Under the pieces are notes generated by a model that worked only from the letters and a program-made list of their open reading frames with translations, was not told the origin of the DNA and searched no databases. This document shows positions 48,521 through 57,671 of a stretch of 64,000 nucleotides of DNA, piece after piece. The stretch's first letter is position 1. Every line of letters begins with the position of its first letter. A program made the translations under genes and the position numbers. The stretch lies in assembly GCA_963776735.1 (NCBI GenBank), contig CAVZNV010000018.1, forward strand, positions 186,001 through 250,000, given 5' to 3'. The stretch comes from PALSA-612 sp963776735 (lineage in GTDB: Bacteria > Actinomycetota > Thermoleophilia > Gaiellales > Gaiellaceae).

Positions 48521-50816
48521 ATGAAGGTCCCCGTCAGCTGGCTCCGCGAGTACGTCTCGTTCGACCTGCCGCTCGAGGAGCTCGGCCGGCGGCTCGTGTT
48601 CACGAGCTGCGAGGTCGACCGGATCGTCCATCGCGGCGTCTCCGACGAGGACGGCAACCTCTCCCGCTTCCTCGTCGGGCGCGTACTCGAGGCCGAGAAG
48701 CATCCGAACGCCGACCGGCTCCAGCTCTGCAACGTCGACGTGGGGGAGGGCGACGCGCGGCAGATCGTCTGCGGAGCCTGGAACTTCGGTGCCGGTGCGA
48801 CGGTCGCGGTTGCCCTGGCGGGTGCGCGTCTTCCGAATGGCCTCGAGCTCGAGCAGCGCAAGGTGCGCGGGGAGCTTTCCGACGGGATGATCCTGGCCGA
48901 GGACGAGGTCGCGCTCGGCTCGGACCACGCGGGGATCATGCTCCTCGACGGCGGCCTCGAGCCGGGGACGCCGCTCGCCGACGTGCTGCCGCTCGCCGAC
49001 ACGATCCTCGAGATCGAGACCGGCTACAACCGGCCCGACCTGGCGTCGGTGTACGGCATCGCCCGCGAGGTGTCGGCGCTGCTCGACGTCGACCTGGCGC
49101 CGCCTCCCGGCCGCGATCCCGAGCGCGCCGGCGACGAAGATCCGCACATCGAGATCGACGACCTCGAGCGCTGCCCGCGCTACATCGGGCGGCTCTTCCG
49201 CGAGGCCGCGATCGGCGAATCGCCCGCCTGGATGAAGGGGCGCCTGCTCGGTGCCGGCATGCGGCCGATCTCGAACGTCGTCGACGTGACCAACTACGTC
49301 ATGCTCGCGCTCGGCAGCCCGCTGCACGCCTTCGACTACGACACGCTTGCCGAGAACCGCATCGTCGTCCGTCGGGCGCGGCCCGGCGAGGGCATCCGCA
49401 CGCTCGACGACAAGCAGCGCGAGCTGACGCCCGAAGACCTCGTGATCGCCGACGCCGAGCGGCCGGTCGCGGTCGCCGGGATCATGGGCGGCGCCGAGAC
49501 CGAGGTCGGCGAGCACACTCGCAACGTCCTGCTCGAGGCCGCGAACTTCGAGCAGCTTGGCGTCTTGCTCACCGGCGAGCGGCTCCACGAACGCTCCGAG
49601 GCGCAGACGCGCTGGGAGAAGGGCGTCCCGCCGGAGGTCGCCGAGCAGGCGGCGGTGTACGCGACGCAGCTCCTCGTCGAGCTCGCAGGCGCGCACTGGG
49701 TCGGTGCGACCGACGTGAAGGCGCCGTTTCCCGAACGGCCTGTCGTCCACCTGCGCACCGAGCGGGCCGAGCAGGTCGTCGGCTTCCCGATCCCGGCCGA
49801 GGAGCAGCGGCAGCGGCTGACGCGGCTCGGCTTCGAGGTCGGCGACGACTGGAACGTCCGCGTCTCACCCTGGCGGGCGCGCGACGTGAAGCGCGAGGTC
49901 GACCTGGTCGAGGAGGTCGGGCGCTTCCGGCTCGAGGAGGTGCCGGCGACGATGCCCGAGCGGACGGAGATGTTCGGCCGGCTGACGCACGAGCAGCGGC
50001 TGCGCCGGGCCGTCTCCGACCTCCTCGTCGGCGCCGGCTTCGTCGAGGCGTACACCTACTCGCTCCAGCCGTCCGATCCCGATCCTGCGGCCCTCACGCT
50101 GCCCGTCCCACTTTCCGCCGAGCAGCGCGTCCTGCGCACCACGCTCCTCCACGGACTCGTCCGCGCCGCACAGCACAACGTCAACGCGGGCCGCCCGGAC
50201 GTGAGCCTGTTCGAGGTCGCGCACGTCTACCTGCCGACGGACGGACCGCTGCCGCGCGAGCCGTGGCGGCTCGGCGCCGTCATGCCCGGCGGTTTCTTCC
50301 GGGCGAAGGGCGTGGTCGAGGAGATCTTCGCGCTGCTGAAGGAGGAGCCGCACTTCGGGGCCGCGCCGCACCCGTTCATGGCCTCGCCGGCCGCTGCGAC
50401 GGTGCAGAGCGGCTGGGTCGCGCAGCTCGACCCGCGGCTGCTCGAGGGTGAGTGGTCGGCATTCGACCTCGACCTGCACGAGCTGTTCGCGCAGGTGCCG
50501 GAACGCGTGCTCTACGACGACGTCATCACCTTCCCCGGCGTGAAGGAGGATCTCCGCGTTCGCGGTCGACGAGGCTGTGCCGGCGGGCGCACTGATCGCG
50601 GCCGCACGCGAGGCGGCCGGACCTGAGCTCCGCGAGATGCGCGTCTTCGACGTGTACCGCGGCGAGCAGGTCGGTTCGGGCCGGAAGTCGGTCGCGTTCG
50701 CGGTCGTCTTCCAGTCGTCCGAGCGGACGCTGTCCGACGAGGACGCTGCCGTTCTGCGCGGGAAGATCGTCGACGAGCTGCGCGAGCGCTTCGGCGCCGA
50801 GCTGCGGAGTGCCTAG
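48521..50816 (+). CDS. pheT: Phenylalanyl-tRNA synthetase beta subunit, frameshifted near the 3' end
   Basis: Starts ATG 48521, two nt after pheS. EMAP/tRNA-binding domain (VLEAEKHPNADRLQLCNVDV), B3/B4 editing region (ISNVVDVTNYVMLALGSPLH), B5 and the catalytic-like core (VEEVGRFRLEEVPATMPERT). The frame breaks near 50563: after GVKEDLR one extra base precedes FAVDEAVPAGALIAAAREAA, and the C-terminal FDX-ACB anticodon-binding domain (EMRVFDVYRGEQVGSGRKSV) continues in the next frame to TAG 50814-50816. As sequenced the enzyme would lose its ACB domain, which is unlikely to be viable, so an insertion error is the simplest explanation. Confidence 0.93.
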
Positions 50817-52147
50817 CCGGTCGCCACGTTGTCGGGCGAGTTCAGCCGCATCGTCACGACCGGGACGACTGCGAGCTTCGCGCCGTTCCGGATGAACACG
50901 CCGCCGCCGTCGTAGCGGGCAACGTTTCCGACCAGGCTTGCCCGCGGCCGCAGGAACACCGTCGAGGTTCCGTTCGAGCCGTTGGCGGCGATGCCGCCGC
51001 CGAAGTCCGTGACGTTCGCGTCGATCGCGGACCTGACCGTCACGTTCGTTGCTCCCCCGGTCGGGTCGACGAAGGCGTCGATCCCGCCCCAGAGCGACGC
51101 CCGGTTGTCGGAGACGTCCGACGCTACGACCCTGACCGTCGCCGTGAACCCGTGGAGCCCGACGTCGTCGATGCCGCCGCCCTGTTCAGCCGTGTTGCCG
51201 GTGACGGTCGAGTGATCGATCGTGAGCGGTGCGTCGCCGTAGTACGCGTCGTTGCGGATGCCTCCTCCGCCAAGCGCTGCGCGGTTCCCCGCGACCGTCG
51301 AGTAGCGCAGCGTCATGCTCGAGCCCGCGCCGCCGCTGAAGCCGATGCCGCCGCCGACCTCGCTCGAGCTGTTGCCCTTCACGGCCGTACGGGTCAGCGT
51401 GACCGTCGAGAGGCCCGTCCAGATGCCGCCGCCGGAGCGGAAATCGGTGGTGCCGCTGACCGAGTTGCCGTTGATCGTCGAGCCGGTGATCGAGAGCGTG
51501 CCGTCGAAGAGCTCGACGCCGCCGCCGTGCGGGCCGGTCGAGTTGCCGCTGACCGTCGAGCGCGCGATCGTCAGGTCGACGTCGTCGTCCGCGTCGATGC
51601 CGCCGCCGCCCGCGACCGAGACGTTGTTCGCGAGCAGCGAGTTCGCGACGGTGAGCGTCGACTCGGCCGCGTGGATCGCGCCGCCCTGGTCGGCCGCGTG
51701 GTTCGCGACGAGCCGGCAGCCCGTGACCGTCAGCGTCGAGTCCGTCATCGAGAGCGCGCCGCCGTTGTGGCCGGGCGGGTCTCCCGGCTCGTCGGGGCCG
51801 CTGCCGTCTCCGTGCGTCAGCGTCAGGTTCGACAGGGTGACCGTCGAGTCGTCGGCGACGAGGATCGAGCCGGTGCCCTGCCCGTCCAGGGTTGCTCTCG
51901 CCCCCGCCCCGGCGATCGAGACCGTGGTGCTTTCGGCGACGTAGTTACCGGCGCAGGCGTGCGGCCCGGCGAGGACGATCGAGCCTCCGGCGTCGATCAG
52001 CGGCTGCAGGTGCGACTCGTCCGTTGCCGCGTCGCCGCTGCAGGTGTACGTGGTCGCGGCCGTGGCCGGCCGGGCGGTCCCGGCCGGCGGCACGGCTGCG
52101 AGCGCTGCGATCAGGGCTCCGGCGAGGAGAGGGCCGCCCCCGGTCAC
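50813..52147 (-). CDS. Secreted right-handed beta-helix repeat protein
   Basis: 444 aa from GTG 52147, which overlaps the upstream gene's stop (GTGA). Signal peptide PLLAGALIAALAAVPPAGTA. Then polymorphic-outer-membrane/pectate-lyase-like repeats with GGGI/GGAI turns: DQGGAIHAAESTLTVANSLL, GGGIDADDDVDLTIARSTVS, GGGVELFDGTLSITGSTING, GGGIGFSGGAGSSMTLRYST. Long parallel beta-helix, probably an adhesin or polysaccharide-binding surface protein. No membrane anchor is seen. Confidence 0.8.
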   Translation of the reverse strand: MTGGGPLLAGALIAALAAVPPAGTARPATAATTYTCSGDAATDESHLQPLIDAGGSIVLAGPHACAGNYVAESTTVSIAGAGARATLDGQGTGSILVADDSTVTLSNLTLTHGDGSGPDEPGDPPGHNGGALSMTDSTLTVTGCRLVANHAADQGGAIHAAESTLTVANSLLANNVSVAGGGGIDADDDVDLTIARSTVSGNSTGPHGGGVELFDGTLSITGSTINGNSVSGTTDFRSGGGIWTGLSTVTLTRTAVKGNSSSEVGGGIGFSGGAGSSMTLRYSTVAGNRAALGGGGIRNDAYYGDAPLTIDHSTVTGNTAEQGGGIDDVGLHGFTATVRVVASDVSDNRASLWGGIDAFVDPTGGATNVTVRSAIDANVTDFGGGIAANGSNGTSTVFLRPRASLVGNVARYDGGGVFIRNGAKLAVVPVVTMRLNSPDNVATG

Positions 52148-52897
52148 ACCGCCTTCTTGAAGACCTTTCCGGCCGGCGTGACCACGAACCAGAATCTTCT
52201 CGACTCCCTGGCCGTTCACCTGGCCGGCCTTCGTGTCCCCGGAGAACGTGTAAAGGGCGAACCCCGCGTACGTGACCTGGTAGGTGCCGTCGGGACGCTT
52301 GATCGTCCCGAGCTTCTTCGCGTTCAGCCCGGCGACCGCGGTCGGCTTCTTACCCTTCCTGATCAGGAGCGGCGGCCAGAACTGCACGCACTGGCCGGTG
52401 CAGACGATCTTCTTCCCCGTCTCGGCGGTCATGTGGTACAAGGCCCGGCCCTTCGGGCTGACCAGGATCGTCACGCCCAGTTTCGCGTTGTGCGTGGTCT
52501 TGAGCTTGACCGTCGCGAGCACAGGTGGCGGCGGGGGCGCCGGTGCCGGTGCCGGTGGAGGAGGAGGAGCCGGGGCCGGGGGCGGCGCAGCCGGAGGCGC
52601 CGGCGGCGGAGCCGGAGAAGGCGGAGGCGGTGGAGCCGGTGGTGGTGGCGGGCTCGGAGGAGGCGGCGGCCCGGGCGGCGGCGGCGGAGGCGGCGGGGGT
52701 GGAGGCGGCGGCCCGGGCGGCGGCGGCGGCGGTGGTGGCGGTGGCGGGTTCGTCGGGTACGTGTAGGACTGGCTCAGGTCGTGGTGGCCGGAGCTGGCAA
52801 GCCCGAACGACGCGCTCAGCCCGAGGCCGAGCAGGACGATCGCCCCGCCGACCACGAGCAGCAGGTTGGGCGACAACCGTGACGCACGCTTTCTCAT
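52144..52897 (-). CDS. Proline-rich membrane-anchored Lipoprotein_15-domain protein, frameshifted
   Basis: Starts ATG 52897: basic N-terminus, one transmembrane helix (LLLVVGGAIVLLGLGLSASF), then about 80 residues of nearly pure Pro/Ala/Ser (runs of up to 13 Pro) acting as a stiff spacer. The Lipoprotein_15 (secreted repeat) domain follows: AKLGVTILVSPKGRALYHMT, VCTGQCVQFWPPLLIRKGK and GTYQVTYAGFALYTFSGDTK. Near 52195 one extra A (AAG-A-TTC) shifts the frame; corrected, the protein ends FWFVVTPAGKVFKKAV at TGA 52144-52146. Uncorrected, the frame fuses it to the beta-helix protein, which I consider artificial. Members may be involved in extracellular electron or metal chemistry; unproven. Confidence 0.75.
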
Positions 52898-52981
52898 CCT
52901 TTCCCTCCTGTGGGCGCCGCCGTCCGCTGACTTCTACGCGGGCCGTCGCAGACCGGATTGGCGGGCGTCTCCCGGGCGGCC

Positions 52982-53005
52982 TGCATACGATTCAGGTCGT
53001 ATGCA
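52982..53005. promoter_or_regulatory. Palindromic operator overlapping the argR promoter and start
   Basis: TGCATACGA (52982-52990) and TCGTATGCA (52997-53005) are perfect 9-bp inverted arms around TTCAGG. The site covers a TACGAT -10 (52986-52991) and the ATG 53001, so binding would block expression. Autoregulation by ArgR is the likeliest reading, though the sequence departs from the AT-rich ARG boxes of other phyla. Confidence 0.55.
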
Positions 53006-53474
53006 GCTCGACGGCCAGCTGGGCAAGCGGGAGCGCCTCCGTCTGATCGGCAGCCTGGTCACGCGCAAGCGGATAGGGACGCAGCTCGAGCTCCGGGATG
53101 CCCTCGAGGCGGCCGGCTGCCGGGTCACGCAGGCGACGATCTCCCGGGACATCCAGGAGCTCGGCCTCGAGAAGACGAAGGACAGCCTCGGCCGGCCGCG
53201 CTATGTGGCGCCCCACCGCCAGCGCCGGGTCGATCCTCGGGAAGGGCTCGCCGCGGTCCTGCGCCAGTTCGCCGGAAAGGCCACGGCGGCGCAGAATCTC
53301 GTCGTCCTCACGTCCGAGCTCGGCACGGCGCCCGCGATCGCCCGCGCGCTCGACCGGGTCGAGCACGAGTTCGTGGTCGGCACCGTGGCCGGTGACGACA
53401 CGGTGCTCGTGATCACGAAGACGGCAGCAGACGCACGGGCGCTCGCGCGCGAGCTCTCAGCGCTGATGCGCTAG
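53001..53474 (+). CDS. argR: Arginine repressor
   Basis: 157 aa. N-terminal winged HTH (RLIGSLVTRKRIGTQLELRD, AGCRVTQATISRDIQELGLE) and the C-terminal oligomerisation/arginine-binding domain (NLVVLTSELGTAPAIARALD, EFVVGTVAGDDTVLVITKTA). The hexamer represses arginine biosynthesis genes when arginine is bound. No arginine-biosynthesis gene lies next to it here; an arginase-family gene is 5 kb downstream. Start ATG 53001 lies within the palindrome above. Confidence 0.93.
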   Translation: MQLDGQLGKRERLRLIGSLVTRKRIGTQLELRDALEAAGCRVTQATISRDIQELGLEKTKDSLGRPRYVAPHRQRRVDPREGLAAVLRQFAGKATAAQNLVVLTSELGTAPAIARALDRVEHEFVVGTVAGDDTVLVITKTAADARALARELSALMR

Positions 53475-53845
53475 CTGCGTTTCCCGATGAGGGCGTGCCA
53501 GGCGCGGCGGAGACGGGCGCCGAAGCCGCGAGCGTCGTCCGCGTGCCAGGTGGTGACCCTCGGCTCGGTGTAGTCGGGCAGGCTCTCGGCCTCGGCGGCG
53601 GTCAGATCGGTCTCGACCCGATCCGGCCAGATGGCTTTGACCCGTTCCGCAGCGATGTAGTGGCTCGTTCCGCGGCGCGCGTGGGTGAGGACGAGGCCGT
53701 CGAAGATGTCGGCGTTCTCGTCCCCCGCGATCTCCTTGACGGTGCCGACCTCGCTGCCGTCCGCAGCTACGACGACGGCGCCCTGGTCGATGGCGATCCA
53801 GGCGCACTGCGGCTCGTTTGTTGGGGGCTCGCCGGCAGTGCTCAC
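53471..53845 (-). CDS. PRC-barrel domain protein
   Basis: 124 aa from GTG 53845 (overlaps the upstream stop, GTGA). PRC-barrel pattern: IDQGAVVVAADGSEVGTVKE and FDGLVLTHARRGTSHYIAAE. PRC barrels bind RNA or proteins (RimM, photosynthetic reaction centre H); this small type is uncharacterised. C-terminal basic helix (GFGARLRRAWHALIGKRS). Confidence 0.78.
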   Translation of the reverse strand: MSTAGEPPTNEPQCAWIAIDQGAVVVAADGSEVGTVKEIAGDENADIFDGLVLTHARRGTSHYIAAERVKAIWPDRVETDLTAAEAESLPDYTEPRVTTWHADDARGFGARLRRAWHALIGKRS

Positions 53846-54489
53846 AGCACCTTCCCGCCGACGTACCAGACCGGCCCCTGCGTCGACACGTGCTTCGTGT
53901 CGGAGAGCGCGCGCAAGACCCCGAACGTGCCGCGGATGCCCGCCTCGTCGACGCGTTCGAGACAGCGGCGTGTCATCTGCGGCGAGGCGCCGTATCCGCT
54001 CTGCCTCGCCACGCGGAACTCGAATCCGACCTCGCCGTCCGGCCGCGAAGGGTTGACCGGCGCCGCGAGCAGCGCGGCCCGCGGCAGGTCGTCGCTGGAC
54101 GTCAGCTCGAGGCGACAGAGGAGGTCGCTCCAGTCCGGCGGCAGTTCCGCGGCCGCCTCGTCCCACTGGGAGGCGAGCGGTCGGCGGTCGACCTCCACGG
54201 CGGCCAGCGCTTCGCTGGAGCCGACCGTCGAGGCCAGCGCGAGCGTCCCGGAGATGCCGTCGTCGTCGAGGTTCGCGAGCAGGCGCCGCGCCGCCTCGGG
54301 GCCGACACCGGAGCGGCGGGAGACCGTGAGGTGGATCTCGTTGCCGGTGCGGCCCGGCTGGAGCGGCCCGAGCAGCGCCGCGGCGCGTGCCGCGTCCGCT
54401 GCGGAGCGCACGCGGAGGCGCAGCTCCACCTGAAGCCAGCCCTGCGGCAGCGAGGCCACGATCCGTTCCCACTGGTACGCCAGACCCAC
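53842..54489 (-). CDS. Conserved hypothetical protein
   Basis: 215 aa from GTG 54489. Two similar halves: QGWLQVELRLRVRSAADAAR...ALLGPLQP and PDWSDLLCRLELTSSDDLPR...LLAAPVNP, so probably an internal duplication of a ferredoxin-like fold. Ends GPVWYVGGKVL. Divergent from the dehydrogenase operon and co-translated with the PRC-barrel gene. Family not recognised. Confidence 0.65.
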   Translation of the reverse strand: MGLAYQWERIVASLPQGWLQVELRLRVRSAADAARAAALLGPLQPGRTGNEIHLTVSRRSGVGPEAARRLLANLDDDGISGTLALASTVGSSEALAAVEVDRRPLASQWDEAAAELPPDWSDLLCRLELTSSDDLPRAALLAAPVNPSRPDGEVGFEFRVARQSGYGASPQMTRRCLERVDEAGIRGTFGVLRALSDTKHVSTQGPVWYVGGKVL

Positions 54490-54499
54490 GGTCGGAGCA

Positions 54500-54505
54500 T
54501 AGACT
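54500..54505 (+). promoter_or_regulatory. -10 element TAGACT of the E1-alpha gene
   Basis: TAGACT ends 7 nt before GTG 54513; start of the 2-oxoacid dehydrogenase operon. Confidence 0.55.
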
Positions 54506-54512
54506 GACCTCC

Positions 54513-55490
54513 GTGGCAAAGGTCGAATCCAAGCGCCGGGGAGGCGTTTCCCAGGAGCGTCTGCGCGGCTTCTACCGCGAGATGCTGCTCATCCGCCGCT
54601 TCGAGGAGAAGGTCGAAGAGCGTTTCCGCGCGGGCGAGCTCTCGGGCTTTCTCCACGTCGCGATCGGCCAGGAGGCGGTGGCGGTCGGCGTCTGTCAGGC
54701 CATGGCCGACGGGGACGTCTTCGCCTCCACCCACCGCGCCCACGCGCACGCGCTCGCGCGCGGCATGCACCCGAATGCGCTCATGGCCGAGCTCTACGGC
54801 AAGACCGAGGGCTGCTCGCGCGGCTACGGCGGCTCGATGCACCTCTACGACGTGGAGATCGGCTTCCTCGGCGCGAACGCCGTCGTCGGCGGCGGGCTGC
54901 CGGCGATCACCGGCGCCGCTCTCGCGTTCAAGCTCCGCGGCGAGCCGCGCGTCTCGGTCGCCTTCTTCGGCGACGGCGCGACGAACATCGGGACGTTCCA
55001 CGAGTCCCTCAACCTCGCGCAGCTCTGGCAGGTGCCCGCGGTCTTCGTCTGCGAGAACAACCACTACGCGGAGTCGACTCCGGCCGAGCAGCAGCTTCCG
55101 ATCAAGGACCTCGCCAAGCGTGCAGTCGCGTACGGGATGCATTCGATCACCGTCGACGGCCAGGACGTCGAGGAGGTGCTCCGTGCCACGGGTCGGGCGC
55201 TCGAGCACGCGCGTTCCGGCAAAGGGCCGGTCTTCCTGCTCTGCGAGACGTTCCGGCTCGTCGGTCACTACGTCGGCGATCCGCAGGTCTACCGGCCGAA
55301 GGACGAGCTGAAGGAGCTGCGTGCGACGCAGGATCCGCTCGACCGCGTCCTCGAGAAGCTGGATCTCTCCGACGAGGAGCGCGAGGCGATCGAGCGCGAG
55401 GTGGACGAGCTCGTCGAGGCGTCGGTCGAGTTCGCCAAGGCCGGCACCGACCCGAAGCCCGAAGACGCGCTCGAAAACGTCTACGCCTGA
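54513..55490 (+). CDS. 2-oxoacid (pyruvate-type) dehydrogenase E1 alpha subunit
   Basis: 325 aa from GTG 54513. LLIRRFEEKVEERFRAGELS is the family start. The TPP-binding motif is VSVAFFGDGATNIGTFHESL (GDG...N, with Asn in ATNIGTF) and VFVCENNHYAESTPAEQQLP. Its phosphorylation-loop-like region is present (RLVGHYVGDPQVYRPKDEL). Decarboxylates a 2-oxoacid on TPP. The close resemblance to acetoin dehydrogenase alpha subunits (GGSMHLYD, AESTP) makes acetoin or pyruvate equally possible. TGA overlaps ATG of the beta gene by 1 nt. Confidence 0.92.
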   Translation: MAKVESKRRGGVSQERLRGFYREMLLIRRFEEKVEERFRAGELSGFLHVAIGQEAVAVGVCQAMADGDVFASTHRAHAHALARGMHPNALMAELYGKTEGCSRGYGGSMHLYDVEIGFLGANAVVGGGLPAITGAALAFKLRGEPRVSVAFFGDGATNIGTFHESLNLAQLWQVPAVFVCENNHYAESTPAEQQLPIKDLAKRAVAYGMHSITVDGQDVEEVLRATGRALEHARSGKGPVFLLCETFRLVGHYVGDPQVYRPKDELKELRATQDPLDRVLEKLDLSDEEREAIEREVDELVEASVEFAKAGTDPKPEDALENVYA

Positions 55491-56476
55491 TGCCCGAGCT
55501 CACGTACAGGGAGGCCGTTCGCGACGCGTTGTCGCAGGCGATGCGCAAGGACGACGACGTTTTTATCATGGGCGAGGACATCGCCGAGATGGGCGGCTCG
55601 ATGGCGGTGACGCAGGGGATGCTGGCCGAGTTCGGGCCGGAGCGCGTCCGCAACACGCCGATCTCCGAGATGGCGATCGTCGGCGCCGGCATCGGCGCGG
55701 CGATGCAGGGCATGCGCCCGATCGTCGAGATCATGTACGAGGACTTCACGACGCTCGCGATGGAGCAGATCGTCAACCAGGCGGCCAAGCACCGGTACAT
55801 GTCGGGCGGCCAGCTGAAGGTGCCGCTGACGATCCGCACGCAGGGCGGCGCCGGCTGGTCGCCGGGCGCGCAGCACGCGCAGCAGGTCGAGGCGTGGTTC
55901 GTCCACGTGCCCGGCCTCAAGGTCGTCTTCCCGTCCACGCCGACCGACGTGCGCGGCCTGCTCTGGTCGTCGATCTACGACGACAACACGGTCATCTTCT
56001 TCGAGCACCGCATCCTCTACGGGCTCAAGGAGGACGTCCCCGAGGAGATCGAGCCGATCCCGATCGGCAAGGCGCGCATTCACCGCCAGGGCGAGGACGT
56101 CACCGTCGTCGCCACCGGCCGGCTCGTCCACGAGGCGCTCAAGGCCGCCGACGAGGCCGAGAAGGACGGCGTCTCCGTCGAGGTCGTCGACCCGCGCACG
56201 TTGCAGCCGCTCGACGAGGAGACGATCGTGGACTCGGTGAAGCGGACGAACCGCTGCGTCGTCGCGCACGAGGCCGTGACGCGCGCCGGCTTCGGTGCCG
56301 AGGTCGCGGCCGTCGTGCAGCACCAGGCGTTCGACTGGCTCGACGCGCCGATCGAGCGCGTCGGCTCGAAGTTCACGCCGATCCCGTTCGCGCCCGTGAT
56401 GGAGCAGTTCGTCGTCCCGCACGCCTCCGACGTGCTCGACGCGATCCGCAGGACGGTTAGTCGCAATGGCGGCTGA
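55490..56476 (+). CDS. 2-oxoacid dehydrogenase E1 beta subunit
   Basis: 328 aa. Typical beginning ELTYREAVRDALSQAMRKDD, the metal/TPP-interface VFIMGEDIAEMGGSMAVTQG, MRPIVEIMYEDFTTLAMEQI, and the C-terminal transketolase-type domain VTVVATGRLVHEALKAADEA and RCVVAHEAVTRAGFGAEVAA. Forms the alpha2-beta2 E1 with the upstream gene. Its 3' end overlaps the E2 start by 11 nt. Confidence 0.94.
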   Translation: MPELTYREAVRDALSQAMRKDDDVFIMGEDIAEMGGSMAVTQGMLAEFGPERVRNTPISEMAIVGAGIGAAMQGMRPIVEIMYEDFTTLAMEQIVNQAAKHRYMSGGQLKVPLTIRTQGGAGWSPGAQHAQQVEAWFVHVPGLKVVFPSTPTDVRGLLWSSIYDDNTVIFFEHRILYGLKEDVPEEIEPIPIGKARIHRQGEDVTVVATGRLVHEALKAADEAEKDGVSVEVVDPRTLQPLDEETIVDSVKRTNRCVVAHEAVTRAGFGAEVAAVVQHQAFDWLDAPIERVGSKFTPIPFAPVMEQFVVPHASDVLDAIRRTVSRNGG

Positions 56477-57653
56477 GGTCAAGGTCCCGCGGCTCGGTCA
56501 GGGGATGGAGACCGGCACGGTCGTCAAATGGCTGAAGGCCGAGGGCGACCCGGTCGAGAAGGGCGAGCCGCTCTACGAGCTCGACACCGACAAGGTGACG
56601 CAGGAGGTCGAGGCCGAGGCCGCAGGCGTGCTGCTGAAGATCGCCGTTCCCGAAGGCGAGGTGCCGGTCGGCACGACGATCGCGTTCATCGGCGAGCAGG
56701 GCGAGTCCGTTCCAGACATGTCCGGAAACGGCAAGGTACAGACGGTGGCCGCGCCGGAGCCACAGCGCGCGGCGGAGCCGGAAGAGCCGGCCGCCGCGCC
56801 CGAGCCGCGCCGCGAGGGCGAGCGCATCAAGGCGAGCCCGCTCGCGCGCCGCATCGCCCGCGAGCGAGGCATCGACCTCGCGCAGGTCACCGGCACCGGC
56901 CCCGAAGGCCGGATCATCGCCGAGGATCTCGAGCGCGCCTCCGAGGCACCGGCTCGCCCGGCCGCGCTGCCTGCCGGCGAGGTCGAGCGGGTTCCGCTGA
57001 CGAGCATCCGCAAGACGATCGCGCGCCGGCTGACCGAAGCGTGGACGGTGCCGGTCTTCCAGCTCCAGGTCTCGGTGGACATGACGCGCGCGAACGCCGT
57101 CGTCGCCGCGGCCCGGGAGCTGCATCCGGACGTCAAGGTCAGCGTCACCGACCTGCTGACGAAGATCTGCGCGTCGGCGCTCAGACGGCACCCCGACGTG
57201 AACGTGTCGTTCACCGAGGACGCGCTGCTGCGGCACCCGTCCGCGAACGTCGGCATCGCGGTCGCCGCTCCGCAGGGCCTCGTCGTCCCGGTCGTGAAGG
57301 CCGCGGAGCGCCTGTCGCTGGCCGAGATCGCCGCCGTCAGAGCCGACCTCGTCGACCGCGCCCGCAACCAGAAGCTGACGACCGACGACATGGCGGACGG
57401 CACCTTCACGATCTCGAACCTCGGCATGTTCGGGGTCGAGGCGTTCGTTGCGGTGCTCAACCCGCCGCAGGCTGCGATCCTCGCCGTCGGAGCAACCGAG
57501 GATCGTGCCGTCGTGGTGGACGGCGAGATCGCCGCGCGCCCGACGATGACGATGACGCTGACGGTCGACCACCGGGCTGTCGACGGGGCGCCCGCCGCCG
57601 ACTTCCTCCAGACCGTAAAGGCCATGCTCGAGCTCCCCGGCCTCGCCCTGTGA
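56466..57653 (+). CDS. 2-oxoacid dehydrogenase E2 (dihydrolipoyl acyltransferase)
   Basis: 395 aa. N-terminal lipoyl domain with the modified Lys in ELDTDKVTQEVEAEAAGV (about residue 43), then a Glu/Pro/Ala-rich linker, an E1/E3-binding domain (ASPLARRIARERGIDLAQVT), a second linker and the catalytic domain. The catalytic motif HRAVDG is in LTVDHRAVDGAPAADFLQTV. One lipoyl domain only. Core of the complex that transfers the acyl group to CoA. Confidence 0.94.
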   Translation: MAAEVKVPRLGQGMETGTVVKWLKAEGDPVEKGEPLYELDTDKVTQEVEAEAAGVLLKIAVPEGEVPVGTTIAFIGEQGESVPDMSGNGKVQTVAAPEPQRAAEPEEPAAAPEPRREGERIKASPLARRIARERGIDLAQVTGTGPEGRIIAEDLERASEAPARPAALPAGEVERVPLTSIRKTIARRLTEAWTVPVFQLQVSVDMTRANAVVAAARELHPDVKVSVTDLLTKICASALRRHPDVNVSFTEDALLRHPSANVGIAVAAPQGLVVPVVKAAERLSLAEIAAVRADLVDRARNQKLTTDDMADGTFTISNLGMFGVEAFVAVLNPPQAAILAVGATEDRAVVVDGEIAARPTMTMTLTVDHRAVDGAPAADFLQTVKAMLELPGLAL

Positions 57654-57671
57654 CGTGATCCGCCCCGGTCG

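Noticed and set aside
52525..52760. Pro/Gly codon repeats as CRISPR or tandem-repeat array
   Set aside because: No constant repeat with unique spacers; it is low-complexity coding sequence on the minus strand.
52147..52897. Single fused protein of Lipoprotein_15 plus beta-helix
   Set aside because: The shift that fuses them hides a proper end (FWFVVTPAGKVFKKAV) and a separate GTG plus signal peptide for the beta-helix protein.
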